From: Lotus japonicus
Lineage: Eukaryota; Streptophyta; Magnoliopsida; Fabales; Fabaceae
Direction: 5' to 3'
Length of the DNA stretch: 64,000 bases
NCBI RefSeq assembly: GCF_012489685.1
Contig: NC_080042.1
Coordinates: 38,879,158-38,943,157 of the forward strand
Shown here: positions 22,596 to 35,185 of the stretch, piece by piece
Position numbering within the stretch: the stretch's first letter is position 1
Layout: the number at the start of each line of letters is the position of its first letter
Position numbers and translations under genes: made by a program
Notes under the pieces: generated by a model
Told to the model about the DNA's origin: nothing
Database searches by the model: none
The model's input: the letters and a program-made list of their open reading frames with translations, nothing else

Positions 22596-25308
22596 AACTC
22601 GAACAAATTAGCAGTCCTGAAATGTTTCAAATTTTTGTCCACAGTTTAAGGGACTAAAATTAGGGACTGTGCCTTAGTTTCGTCGAATTCGCGCGCAGGA
22701 ATTTTGTTTTACGATAGTTTCGCCCAAATTGTTCGTAGAGCTGCTCGACAGGATCAGAACTCGAACAAATGAGCAGTCCTGAAATTTTCCAAATTTTTGT
22801 CCACAGTTTAAGGGACTAAAATTTGGGACTGTGCCCTAGTTTCGTCGAATTCGCGCGCAGGAATTTTGTTTTACGAAAGTTTCACCCAAATTGTTCGTAG
22901 AGCTGCTTGACGGGAACATAACTCGAAAAATGTGCAGTCTTGAAATTGTTCGTAGAGCTGCTTGACGGGAACATAACTCGAACAAATGTGCAATCCTGAA
23001 ATGTTTCAAATTTTTTTCCACAATTTAAGGGACTAAAATTAGGGACTGTGCCCCAGTTTCGTCGAATACGCGCGCAGGAATTTTTTTTTACGAAAGTTTC
23101 GCCCAAATTGTTCGTAGAGCTGCTTGACGGGAACATAACTCGAACAAATGTGCAGTCTTGAAATTGTTCGTAGAGCTGCTTGACATGAACATAACTCGAA
23201 CAAATGTGCTGTGCTGAAATGTTCCAAATTTTTGTCCACAGTTTAAGGGACTAAAATTAGTGACTGTGCCCCAGTTTCGTCGAATTCGCGCGCAGGAATT
23301 TTGTTTTATGAACGTTTCGCCCAAATTGTTCGTAGAGCTGCTTGACGGGAACATAACTCGAACAAAAGTGCAATATTGAAATGTTCCAAATTTTTGTCCA
23401 CAGTTTAAGGGACTAAAATTAGGGACTGTGCCCTAGTTTCGTCGAATTCGCGCGCAGGAATTTTGTTTTACGAAAGTTTCACCCAAATTGTTCGTAGAGC
23501 TGCTTGACGGGAACATAACTCGAACAAATGTGCAGTCTTGAAATTGTTCGTAGAGCTGCTTGACGGGAACATAACTCGAACAAATGTGCAATCCTGAAAT
23601 GTTTCAAATTTTTTTCCACAATTTAAGGGACTAAAATTAGGGACTGTGCCCCAGTTTCGTCGAATACGCGCGCAGGAATTTTGTTTTACGAAAGTTTCGC
23701 CCAAATTGTTCGTAGAGCTGCTTGACGGGAACATAACTCGAACAAATGTGCAGTCTTGAAATTGTTCGTAGAGTTGCTTGACGGGAACATAACTCGAACA
23801 AATGTGCAATCCTGAAATGTTTCAAATTTTTTTCCACAGTTTAAGGGACTAAAATTAGGGACTGTGCCCCAGTTTCGTCGAATACGCGCGCAGGAATTTT
23901 GTTTTACGAAAGTTTCGCCCAAATTGTTCGTAGAGCTGCTTGACGGGAACATAACTCGAACAAATGTGCAATCCTGAAATGTTTCAAATTTTTTTCCACA
24001 ATTTAAGGGACTAAAATTAGGGACTGTGCCCCAGTTTCGTCGAATTCGCGCGCAGGAATTTTGTTTTACGAAAGTTTCACCCAAATTGTTCGTAGAGCTG
24101 CTTGACGGGAACATAACTCGAAAAATGTGCAGTCTTGAAATTGTTCGTAGAGCTGCTTGACGGGAACATAACTCGAACAAATGTGCAATCCTGAAATGTT
24201 TCAAATTTTTTTCCACAATTTAAGGGACTAAAATTAGGGACTGTGCCCCGGTTTCGTCGAATACGCGCGCAGGAATTTTGTTTTACGAAAGTTTCGCCCA
24301 AATTGTTCGTAGAGCTGCTTGACGGGAACATAACTCGAACAAATGTGCAGTCTTAATATTGTTCGTAGAGCTGCTTGACGGGAACATAACTCGAACAAAT
24401 GTGCAATCCTGAAATGTTTCAAATTTTTTTCCACAGTTTAAGGGACTAAAATTAGGGACTGTGCCCCAGTTTCGTCGAATACGCGCGCAGGAATTTTGTT
24501 TTACGAAAGTTTCGCCCAAATTGTTCGTAGAGCTGCTTGACGGGAACATAACTCGAACAAATGTGCAGTCTTGAAATTGTTCGTAGAGCTGCTTGACGGG
24601 AACATAACTCGAACAAATGTGCAGTCCTGAAATTTTCCGAATTTTTGTCCACAGTTTAAGGGACTAAAATTAGGGACTGTGCCCCAGTTTCGTCGAATTC
24701 GCGCGCAGGAATTTTGTTTTACGAAAGTTTCACCCAAATTGTTCGTAGAGCTGCTTGACGGGAACATAACTCGAAAAATGTGCAGTCTTGAAATTGTTCG
24801 TAGAGCTGCTTGACGGGAACATAACTCGAACAAATGTGCAATCCTGAAATGTTTCAAATTTTTTTCCACAGTTTAAGGGACTAAAATTAGGGACTGTGCC
24901 CCAGTTTCGTCGAATACGCGCGCAGGAATTTTGTTTTACGAAAGTTTCGCCCAAATTGTTCGTAGAGCTGCTTGACGGGAACATAACTCGAACAAATGTG
25001 CTGTTCTGAAATGTTCCAAATTTTAGTCCACAGTTTAAGGGACTAAAATTAGTGACTGTGCCCCAGTTTCGTCGAATTCGCGCGCACGAATTTTGTTTTA
25101 CGAACGTTTCGCCCAAAGTTTTCGTAGAGCTGCTCGACGGGAACATAACTCGAACAAATGTGCAGTCCTGAAATGTTCCAAATTTTTGTCCACTGTTTAA
25201 GGGACTAAAATTAGGGACTGTGCCCCAGTTTCGTCGAATTCGCGCGCAGGAATTTTGTTTTACGAAAGTTTCGCCCAAATTGTTCGTAGAGCTGCTCGAC
25301 GGGAACAT
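22596..25308 (-). repeat. Family B 22-monomer HOR, 2713 bp
   Basis: Collinear with the 3199-bp unit but exactly 486 bp (three full monomers) shorter. Positions to the left of the deletion align at an offset of about 3198-3199 from the previous unit, and positions to the right align at 2713. The switch falls between about 23355 and 23468. It contains 14 full and eight short monomers. Confidence 0.9.
24246..24262 (-). other. CENP-B-box core match in family B
   Basis: Same monomer position as 21533, 2713 bp downstream, and again all nine core bases match on the minus strand. Confidence 0.45.
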
Positions 25309-26350
25309 AACTCGAACAAATTAGCAGTCCTGAAATGTTTCAAATTTTTGTCCACAGTTTAAGGGACTAAAATTAGGGACTGTGCCTTAGTTTCGTCGAA
25401 TTCGCGCGCAGGAATTTTGTTTTACGATAGTTTCGCCCAAATTGTTCGTAGAGCTGCTCGACAGGATCAGAACTCGAACAAATGAGCAGTCCTGAAATTT
25501 TCCAAATTTTTGTCCACAGTTTAAGGGACTAAAATTTGGGACTGTGCCCCAGTTTCGTCGAATTCGCGCGCAGGAATTTTGTTTTACGAAAGTTTCACCC
25601 AAATTGTTCGTAGAGCTGCTTGACGGGAACATAACTCGAACAAATGTGCAGTCTTGAAATTGTTCGTAGTGCTGCTTGACGGGAACATAACTCGAACAAA
25701 TGTGCAATCCTGAAATGTTTCAAATTTTTTTCCACAATTTAAGGGACTAAAATTAGGGACTGTGCCCCAGTTTCGTCGAATACGCGCGCAGGAATTTTGT
25801 TTTACGAAAGTTTCGCCCAAATTGTTCGTAGAGCTGCTTGACGGGAACATAACTCGAACAAATGTGCAGTCTTGAAATTGTTCGTAGAGTTGCTTGACGG
25901 GAACATAACTCGAACAAATGTGCAATCCTGAAATGTTTCAAATTTTTTTCCACAGTTTAAGGGACTAAAATTAGGGACTGTGCCCCAGTTTCGTCGAATA
26001 CGCGCGCAGGAATTTTGTTTTACGAAAGTTTCGCCCAAATTGTTCGTAGAGCTGCTTGACGGGAACATAACTCGAACAAATGTGCAATCCTGAAATGTTT
26101 CAAATTTTTTTCCACAATTTAAGGGACTAAAATTAGGGACTGTGCCCCAGTTTCGTCGAATTCGCGCGCAGGAATTTTGTTTTACGAAAGTTTCACCCAA
26201 ATTGTTCGTAGAGCTGCTTGACGGGAACATAACTCGAAAAATGTGCAGTCTTGAAATTGTTCGTAGAGCTGCTTGACGGGAACATAACTCGAACAAATGT
26301 GCAATCCTGAAATGTTTAAAATTTTTTTCCACAGTTTAAGGGACTAAAAT
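25309..26350 (-). repeat. Family B, partial 3199-type HOR
   Basis: Aligns with 20480-21521 of the first HOR at an offset of 4829, so it starts after the internal 1083-bp duplicated piece. Collinearity is lost near 26.35 kb, where monomers of a different subtype begin. Confidence 0.85.
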
Positions 26351-28876
26351 TAGGGACTGTGCCCCAGTTTCGTCGAATACGCGCGCAGGAATTTTGTTTT
26401 ACGAAAGTTTCGCCCAAATTGTTCGTAGAGCTGCTTGACGGGAACATAACTCGAACAAATGTGCAGTCTTGAAATTGTTCGTAGAGCTGCTTGACGGGAA
26501 CATAACTCGAACAAATGTGTTGTTCTGAAATGTTCCAAATTTTTGTCCACAGTTTAAGGGACTAAAATTAGTGACTGCGCCCCAGTTTCGTCGAATTCGC
26601 GCGCAGGAATTTTGTTTTACGAACGTTTCGCCCAAATTGTTCGTAGAGCTGCTTGACAGGAACATAATTCGAACAAATGTGCAGTTCTGAAATGTTCCAA
26701 ATTTTTGTCCACAGTTTGAGGGAATAAAATTAGGGACTGTGCCCCAGTTTCGTCGAATTCACGCGCAAGAATTTTATTTTACGAACGTTTCGCCCAAAGT
26801 TTTCGTAGAGCTGCTCGACGGGAACATAACTCGAACAAATGTGCAGTCCTGAAATGTTCCAAATTTTTGTCCACAGTTTAAGGGACTAAATTTAGGGACT
26901 GTGCCCCAGTTTCGTCGAATTCGCGCGCAGGAATTTTGTTTTACGAAAGTTTCACCCAAATTGTTCGTAGAGCTGCTTGACGGGAACATAACTCGAAAAA
27001 TGTGCAGTCTTGAAATTGTTCGTAGAGCTGCTCGACGGGAACATAACTCGAACAAATGTGCAATCCTGAAATGTTTCAAATTTTTTTCCACAGTTTAAGG
27101 GACTAAAATTAGGGACTGTGCCCCAGTTTCGTCGAATACGCGCGCAGGAATTTTGTTTTACGAAAGTTTCGCCCAAATTGTTCGTAGAGCTGCTTGACGG
27201 GAACATAACTCGAACAAATGTGCAGTCTTGAAATTGTTCGTAGAGGTGCTTGACGGGAACATAACTCGAACAAATGTGCTGTTCTGAAATGTTCCAAATT
27301 TTTGTCCACAGTTTAAGGGACTAAAATTAGTGACTATGCCCCAGTTTCGTCGAATTCGCGCGCAGGAATTTTGTTTTACGAACGTTTCGCCCAAATTGTT
27401 CGTAGAGCTGCTTGACAGGAACATAACTCGAACAAATGTGCAGTTCTGAAATGTTCCAAATTTTTGTCCACAGTTTGAGGGACTAAAATTAGGGACTATG
27501 CCCCAGTTTCGTCGAATTTGCGCGCAAGAATTTTGTTTTACGAACGTTTCGCCCAAATTGTTCGTAGAACTGCTCGACGGGAACATAACTCGAACAAATG
27601 TGCAGTCCTGAAATGTTCCAAATTTTTGTCCACAGTTTAAGGGACTAAAATTAGGGACTGTGCCCCAGTTTCGTCGAATTTGCGTGCAAGAATTTTGTTT
27701 TACGAACGTTTCGCCCAAATTGTTCGTAGAACTGCTCGACGGGAACATAACTCGAACAAATGTGCAGTCCTGAAATGTTCCAAATTTTTGTCCACAGTTT
27801 AAGGGATTAAAATTAGGGACTGTGCCCCAGTTTCGTCGAATTCGCGCGCAAGAATTTTGTTTTACGAAAGTTTCACCCAAATTGTTCGTAGAGCTGCTTG
27901 ACGGGAACATAACTCGAACAAATGTGCAGTCTTGAAATTGTTCGTAGAGCTGCTTAACGGGAACATAACTCGAACAAATGTGCAGTTCTGAAATGTTCCA
28001 AATTTTTGTCCACAGTTTAAGGGACTAAAATTAGTGACTGTGCCCAGTTTCGTCGAATTCGCGCGCAGGAATTTTGTTTTACGAACGTTTCGCCCAAATT
28101 GTTCGTAGAGCTGCTTGACGGGAACATAACTCGAACAAAAGTGCAATATTGAAATGTTCCAAATTTTTGTCCACAGTTTAAGGGACTAAAATTAGGGACT
28201 GTGCCCTAGTTTCGTCGAATTCGCGCACAGGAATTTTGTTTTATGAACGTTTCGCCCAAATTGTTCGTAGAGCTGCTTGACGGAAACATAATTCGAACAA
28301 ATGTGCAGTCCTGGAATGTTCCAAATTTTTGTCCACTGTTTAAGGGACTAAAATTAGGGACTGTGCCCCAGTTTCGTCGAATTCGCGCGCAGGAATTTTG
28401 TTTTACGAAAGTTTCGCCCAAATTGTTTGTAGAGCTGCTCGACGGGAACATAACTCGAACAAATTAGCAGTCCTGAAATGTTTCCAATTTTTGTCCACAG
28501 TTTAAGGGACTAAAATTAGGGACTGTGCCTTAGTTTCGTCGAATTCGCGCGCAAGAATTTTGTTTTACGAACGTTTCGCCCAAATTGTTCGTAGAACTGC
28601 TCGACGGGAACATAACTCGAACAAATGTGCAGTCCTGAAATGTTCCAAATTTTTGTCCACAGTTTAAGGGACTAAAATTAGGGACTGTGCCCCAGTTTAG
28701 TCGAATTTGCGTGCAAGAATTTTGTTTTACGAACGTTTCGCCCAAATTGTTCGTAGAACTGCTCGACGGGAACATAACTCGAACAAATGTGCAGTCCTGA
28801 AATGTTCCAAATTTTTGTCCACAGTTTAAGGGATTAAAATTAGGGACTGTGCCCCAGTTTCGTCGAATTCGCGCGC
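26351..28876 (-). repeat. Family B subtype rich in full-length monomers
   Basis: Short monomers are sparse here. Runs of in-register 162-bp monomers carry distinctive variants: gcgcgcaagaatt, gaatttgcgtgcaag, tagaactgctcg and cagtttgaggg. A 250-codon pseudo-frame (27158-27910) spans nearly five monomers. The block from about 26.1 to 29.1 kb is matched by 60.7 kb to the window end at an offset of 34557, rising to 34882 after a two-monomer insertion there and a lost base near 28043 here. Confidence 0.87.
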
Positions 28877-30955
28877 AAGAATTTTGTTTTACGAAAGTTT
28901 CACCCAAATTGTTCGTAGAGCTGCTTGACGGGAACATAACTCGAACAAATGTGCAGTCTTGAAATTGTTCGTAGAGCTGCTTAACGGGAACATAACTCGA
29001 ACAAATGTGCAGTTCTGAAATGTTCCAAATTTTTGTCCACAGTTTAAGGGACTAAAATTAGTGACTGTGCCCCAGTTTCGTCGAATTCGCGCGCAGGAAT
29101 TTTGTTTTACGAACGTTTCGCCCAAATTGTTCGTAGAGCTGCTTGACGGGAACATAACTCGAACAAAAGTGCAATATTGAAATGTTCCAAATTTTTGTCC
29201 ACAGTTTAAGGGACTAAAATTAGGGACTGTGCCCTAGTTTCGTCGAATTCGCGCGCAGGAATTTTGTTTTATGAACGTTTCGCCCAAATTGTTCGTAGAG
29301 CTGCTTGACGGAAACATAATTCGAACAAATGTGCAGTCCTGGAATGTTCCAAATTTTTGTCCACTGTTTAAGGGACTAAAATTAGGGACTGTGCCCCAGT
29401 TTCGTCGAATTCGCGCGCAGGAATTTTGTTTTACGAAAGTTTCGCCCAAATTGTTTGTAGAGCTGCTCGACGGGAACATAACTCGAACAAATTAGCAGTC
29501 CTGAAATGTTTCCAATTTTTGTCCACAGTTTAAGGGACTAAAATTAGGGACTGTGCCTTAGTTTCGTCGAATTCGCGCGCAGGAATTTTGTTTTACGAAA
29601 GTTTCACCCAAATTGTTCGTAGAGCTGCTTGACGGGAACATAACTCGAACAAATGTGCAGTCTTGAAATTGTTCGTAGAGCTGCTTAACGGGAACATAAC
29701 TCGAACAAATGTGCAGTTCTGAAATGTTCCAAATTTTTGTCCACAGTTTAAGGGACTAAAATTAGTGACTGTGCCCCAGTTTCGTCGAATTCGCGCGCAG
29801 GAATTTTGTTTTACGAACGTTTCGCCCAAATTGTTCGTAGAGCTGCTTGACGGGAACATAACTCGAACAAAAGTGCAATATTGAAATGTTCCAAATTTTT
29901 GTCCACAGTTTAAGGGACTAAAATTAGGGACTGTGCCCTAGTTTCGTCGAATTCGCGCGCAGGAATTTTGTTTTATGAACGTTTCGCCCAAATTGTTCGT
30001 AGAGCTGCTTGACGGAAACATAATTCGAACAAATGTGCAGTCCTGGAATGTTCCAAATTTTTGTCCACTGTTTAAGGGACTAAAATTAGGGACTGTGCCC
30101 CAGTTTCGTCGAATTCGCGCGCAGGAATTTTGTTTTACGAAAGTTTCGCCCAAATTGTTTGTAGAGCTGCTCGACGGGAACATAACTCGAACAAATTAGC
30201 AGTCCTAAAATGTTTCCAATTTTTGTCCACAGTTTAAGGGACTAAAATTAGGGACTGTGCCTTAGTTTCGTCGAATTCGCGCGCAGGAATTTTGTTTTAC
30301 GATAGTTTCGCCCAAATTGTTCGTAGAGCTGCTCGACAGGAACAGAACTCGAACAAATGAGCAGTCCTGAAATTTTCCAAATTTTTGTCCACAGTTTAAG
30401 GGACTAAAATTAGGGACTGTGCCCCAGTTTCGTCGAATTCGCGCGCAGGAATTTTGTTTTACGAAAGTTTCACCCAAATTGTTCGTAGCGCTGCTTGACG
30501 GGAACATAACTCGAAAAATGTGCAGTCTTGAAATTGTTCGTAGAGCTGCTTGACGGGAACATAACTCGAACAAATGTGCAATCCTGAAATGTTTCAAATT
30601 TTTTTCCACAATTTAAGGGACTAAAATTAGGGACTGTGCCCCAGTTTCGTCGAATACGCGCGCAGGAATTTTGTTTTACGAAAGTTTCGCCCAAATTGTT
30701 CGTAGAGCTGCTTGACGGGAACATAACTCGAACAAATGTGCAGTCTTGAATTTGTTCGTAGAGCTGCTTGACGGGAACATAACTCGAACAAATGTGCTGT
30801 TCTGAAATGTTCCAAATTTTTGTCCACAGTTTAAGGGACTAAAATTAGTGACTGTGCCCCAGTTTCGTCGAATTCGCGCGCAGGAATTTTGTTTTATGAA
30901 CGTTTCGCCCAAATTGTTCGTAGAGCTGCTTGACGGGAACATAACTCGAACAAAA
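28877..30955 (-). repeat. 704-bp HOR units and the left part of an 8083-bp-spaced duplication
   Basis: A 704-bp period (four full plus one 56-bp monomer) is seen between 28889 and 29593 and between 29234 and 29938. Diagnostic variants are cttaacggg, caaaagtgcaatattg, ggaaacataattcg and ttgtttgtagag. The whole stretch recurs from 36960. The left edge is set by gcaagaatt (near 28876), where the other copy has gcaggaatt. Confidence 0.87.
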
Positions 30956-33070
30956 GTGCAATATTGAAATGTTCCAAATTTTTGTCCACAGTTTAAGGGA
31001 CTAAAACTAGGGACTGTGCCCTAGTTTCGTCGAATTCGCGCGCAGGAATTTTGTTTTATGAACGTTTCGCCCAAATTGTTCGTAGAGCTGCTTGACGGAA
31101 ACATAATTCGAACAAATGTGCAGTCCTGGAATGTTTCAAATTTTTGTCCACTGTTTAAGTGACTAAAATTAGGGACTGTGCCCCAGTTTCGTCGAATTCG
31201 CGCGCAGGAATTTTGTTTTACGAAAGTTTCGCCCAAATTGTTCGTAGAGCTGCTCGACGGGAACATAACTCGAACAAATTAGCAGTCCTGAAATGTTTAA
31301 AATTTTTGTCCACAGTTTAAGGGACTAAAATTAGGGACTGTGCCTTAGTTTCGTCGAATTCGCGCGCAGGAATTTTGTTTTACGATAGTTTCGCCCAAAT
31401 TGTTCGTAGAGCTGCTCGACAGGATCAGAACTCGAACAAATGAGCAGTCCTGAAATTTTCCAAATTTTTTTCCACAGTTTAAGGGACTAAAATTTGGGAC
31501 TGTGCCCCAGTTTCGTCGAATTCGCGCGCAGGAATTTTGTTTTACGAAAGTTTCACCCAAATTGTTCGTAGAGCTGCTTGACGGGAACATAACTCGAAAA
31601 ATGTGCAGTCTTGAAATTGTTCGTAGAGCTGCTTGACGGGAACATAACTCGAACAAATGTGCAATCCTGAAATGTTTCAAATTTTTTTCCACAATTTAAG
31701 GGACTAAAATTAGGGACTGTGCCCCAGTTTCGTCGAATACGCGCGCAGGAATTTTGTTTTACGAAAGTTTCGCCCAAATTGCTCGTAGAGCTGCTTGACG
31801 GGAACATAACTCGAACAAATGTGCAGTCTTGAATTTGTTCGTAGAGCTGCTTGACGGGAACATAACTCGAACAAATGTGCAGTCTTGAAATTGTTCGTAG
31901 AGCTGCTCGACAGGAACAGAACTCGAACAAATGAGCAGTCCTGAAATTTTCCGAATTTTTGTCCACAGTTTAAGGGACTAAAATTAGGGACTGTGCCCTA
32001 GTTTCGTCGAATTCGCGCGCAGGAATTTTGTTTTACGAAAGTTTCACCCAAATTGTTCGTAGAGCTGCTTGACGGGAACATAACTCGAAAAATGTGCAGT
32101 CTTGAAATTGTTCGTAGAGCTGCTTGACGGGAACATAACTCGAACAAATGTGCAATCCTGAAATGTTTCAAATTTTTTTCCACAGTTTAAGGGACTAAAA
32201 TTAGGGACTGTGCCCCAGTTTCGTCGAATACGCACGCAGGAATTTTGTTTTACGAAAGTTTCGCCCAAATTGTTCGTAGAGCTGCTTGACGGGAACATAA
32301 CTCGAACAAATGTGCAGTCTTGAAATTGTTCGTAGAGCTGCTTGACGGGAACATAACTCGAACAAATGTGCTGTTCTGAAATGTTCCAAATTTTAGTCCA
32401 CAGTTTAAGGGACTAAAATTAGTGACTGTGCCCCAGTTTCGTCGAATTCGCGCGCACGAATTTTGTTTTACGAACGTTTCGCCCAAAGTTTTCGTAGAGC
32501 TGCTCGACGGGAACATAACTCGAACAAATGTGCAGTCCTGAAATGTTCCAAATTTTTGTCCACTGTTTAAGGGACTAAAATTAGGGACTGTGCCCCAGTT
32601 TCGTCGAATTCGCGCGCAGGAATTTTGTTTTACGAAAGTTTCGCCCAAATTGTTCGTAGAGCTGCTCGACGGGAACATAACTCGAACAAATTAGCAGTCC
32701 TGAAATGTTTCAAATTTTTGTCCACAGTTTAAGGGACTAAAATTAGGGACTGTGCCTTAGTTTCGTCGAATTCGCGCGCAGGAATTTTGTTTTACGATAG
32801 TTTCGCCCAAATTGTTCGTAGAGCTGCTCGACAGGATCAGAACTCGAACAAATGAGCAGTCCTGAAATTTTCCAAATTTTTGTCCACAGTTTAAGGGACT
32901 AAAATTTGGGACTGTGCCCCAGTTTCGTCGAATTCGCGCGCAGGAATTTTGTTTTACGAAAGTTTCACCCAAATTGTTCGTAGAGCTGCTTGACGGGAAC
33001 ATAACTCGAAAAATGTGCAGTCTTGTAATTGTTCGTAGAGCTGCTTGACGGGAACATAACTCGAACAAAA
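30956..33070 (-). repeat. 2115-bp HOR unit, copy 1
   Basis: Eleven full and six short monomers minus three bases give 2115 bp. A second copy follows directly at 33071. The join near 33026-33071 reads cttgtaattg and then caaaagtgcaatattg, where the parent continues with caaatgtgcaatcctg. Confidence 0.88.
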
Positions 33071-35185
33071 GTGCAATATTGAAATGTTCCAAATTTTTGT
33101 CCACAGTTTAAGGGACTAAAACTAGGGACTGTGCCCTAGTTTCGTCGAATTCGCGCGCAGGAATTTTGTTTTATGAACGTTTCGCCCAAATTGTTCGTAG
33201 AGCTGCTTGACGGAAACATAATTCGAACAAATGTGCAGTCCTGGAATGTTTCAAATTTTTGTCCACTGTTTAAGTGACTAAAATTAGGGACTGTGCCCCA
33301 GTTTCGTCGAATTCGCGCGCAGGAATTTTGTTTTACGAAAGTTTCGCCCAAATTGTTCGTAGAGCTGCTCGACGGGAACATAACTCGAACAAATTAGCAG
33401 TCCTGAAATGTTTAAAATTTTTGTCCACAGTTTAAGGGACTAAAATTAGGGACTGTGCCTTAGTTTCGTCGAATTCGCGCGCAGGAATTTTGTTTTACGA
33501 TAGTTTCGCCCAAATTGTTCGTAGAGCTGCTCGACAGGATCAGAACTCGAACAAATGAGCAGTCCTGAAATTTTCCAAATTTTTTTCCACAGTTTAAGGG
33601 ACTAAAATTTGGGACTGTGCCCCAGTTTCGTCGAATTCGCGCGCAGGAATTTTGTTTTACGAAAGTTTCACCCAAATTGTTCGTAGAGCTGCTTGACGGG
33701 AACATAACTCGAAAAATGTGCAGTCTTGAAATTGTTCGTAGAGCTGCTTGACGGGAACATAACTCGAACAAATGTGCAATCCTGAAATGTTTCAAATTTT
33801 TTTCCACAATTTAAGGGACTAAAATTAGGGACTGTGCCCCAGTTTCGTCGAATACGCGCGCAGGAATTTTGTTTTACGAAAGTTTCGCCCAAATTGCTCG
33901 TAGAGCTGCTTGACGGGAACATAACTCGAACAAATGTGCAGTCTTGAATTTGTTCGTAGAGCTGCTTGACGGGAACATAACTCGAACAAATGTGCAGTCT
34001 TGAAATTGTTCGTAGAGCTGCTCGACAGGAACAGAACTCGAACAAATGAGCAGTCCTGAAATTTTCCGAATTTTTGTCCACAGTTTAAGGGACTAAAATT
34101 AGGGACTGTGCCCTAGTTTCGTCGAATTCGCGCGCAGGAATTTTGTTTTACGAAAGTTTCACCCAAATTGTTCGTAGAGCTGCTTGACGGGAACATAACT
34201 CGAAAAATGTGCAGTCTTGAAATTGTTCGTAGAGCTGCTTGACGGGAACATAACTCGAACAAATGTGCAATCCTGAAATGTTTCAAATTTTTTTCCACAG
34301 TTTAAGGGACTAAAATTAGGGACTGTGCCCCAGTTTCGTCGAATACGCACGCAGGAATTTTGTTTTACGAAAGTTTCGCCCAAATTGTTCGTAGAGCTGC
34401 TTGACGGGAACATAACTCGAACAAATGTGCAGTCTTGAAATTGTTCGTAGAGCTGCTTGACGGGAACATAACTCGAACAAATGTGCTGTTCTGAAATGTT
34501 CCAAATTTTAGTCCACAGTTTAAGGGACTAAAATTAGTGACTGTGCCCCAGTTTCGTCGAATTCGCGCGCACGAATTTTGTTTTACGAACGTTTCGCCCA
34601 AAGTTTTCGTAGAGCTGCTCGACGGGAACATAACTCGAACAAATGTGCAGTCCTGAAATGTTCCAAATTTTTGTCCACTGTTTAAGGGACTAAAATTAGG
34701 GACTGTGCCCCAGTTTCGTCGAATTCGCGCGCAGGAATTTTGTTTTACGAAAGTTTCGCCCAAATTGTTCGTAGAGCTGCTCGACGGGAACATAACTCGA
34801 ACAAATTAGCAGTCCTGAAATGTTTCAAATTTTTGTCCACAGTTTAAGGGACTAAAATTAGGGACTGTGCCTTAGTTTCGTCGAATTCGCGCGCAGGAAT
34901 TTTGTTTTACGATAGTTTCGCCCAAATTGTTCGTAGAGCTGCTCGACAGGATCAGAACTCGAACAAATGAGCAGTCCTGAAATTTTCCAAATTTTTGTCC
35001 ACAGTTTAAGGGACTAAAATTTGGGACTGTGCCCCAGTTTCGTCGAATTCGCGCGCAGGAATTTTGTTTTACGAAAGTTTCACCCAAATTGTTCGTAGAG
35101 CTGCTTGACGGGAACATAACTCGAAAAATGTGCAGTCTTGTAATTGTTCGTAGAGCTGCTTGACGGGAACATAACTCGAACAAAT
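33071..35185 (-). repeat. 2115-bp HOR unit, copy 2
   Basis: Matches the preceding unit at a constant offset of 2115 across every diagnostic variant I checked, including gctcgtagag near 33897, cgcacgcagg near 34347 and cttgtaattg near 35140. It appears nearly identical, so the duplication is recent, or one of the two copies is an assembly duplicate. Confidence 0.88.
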
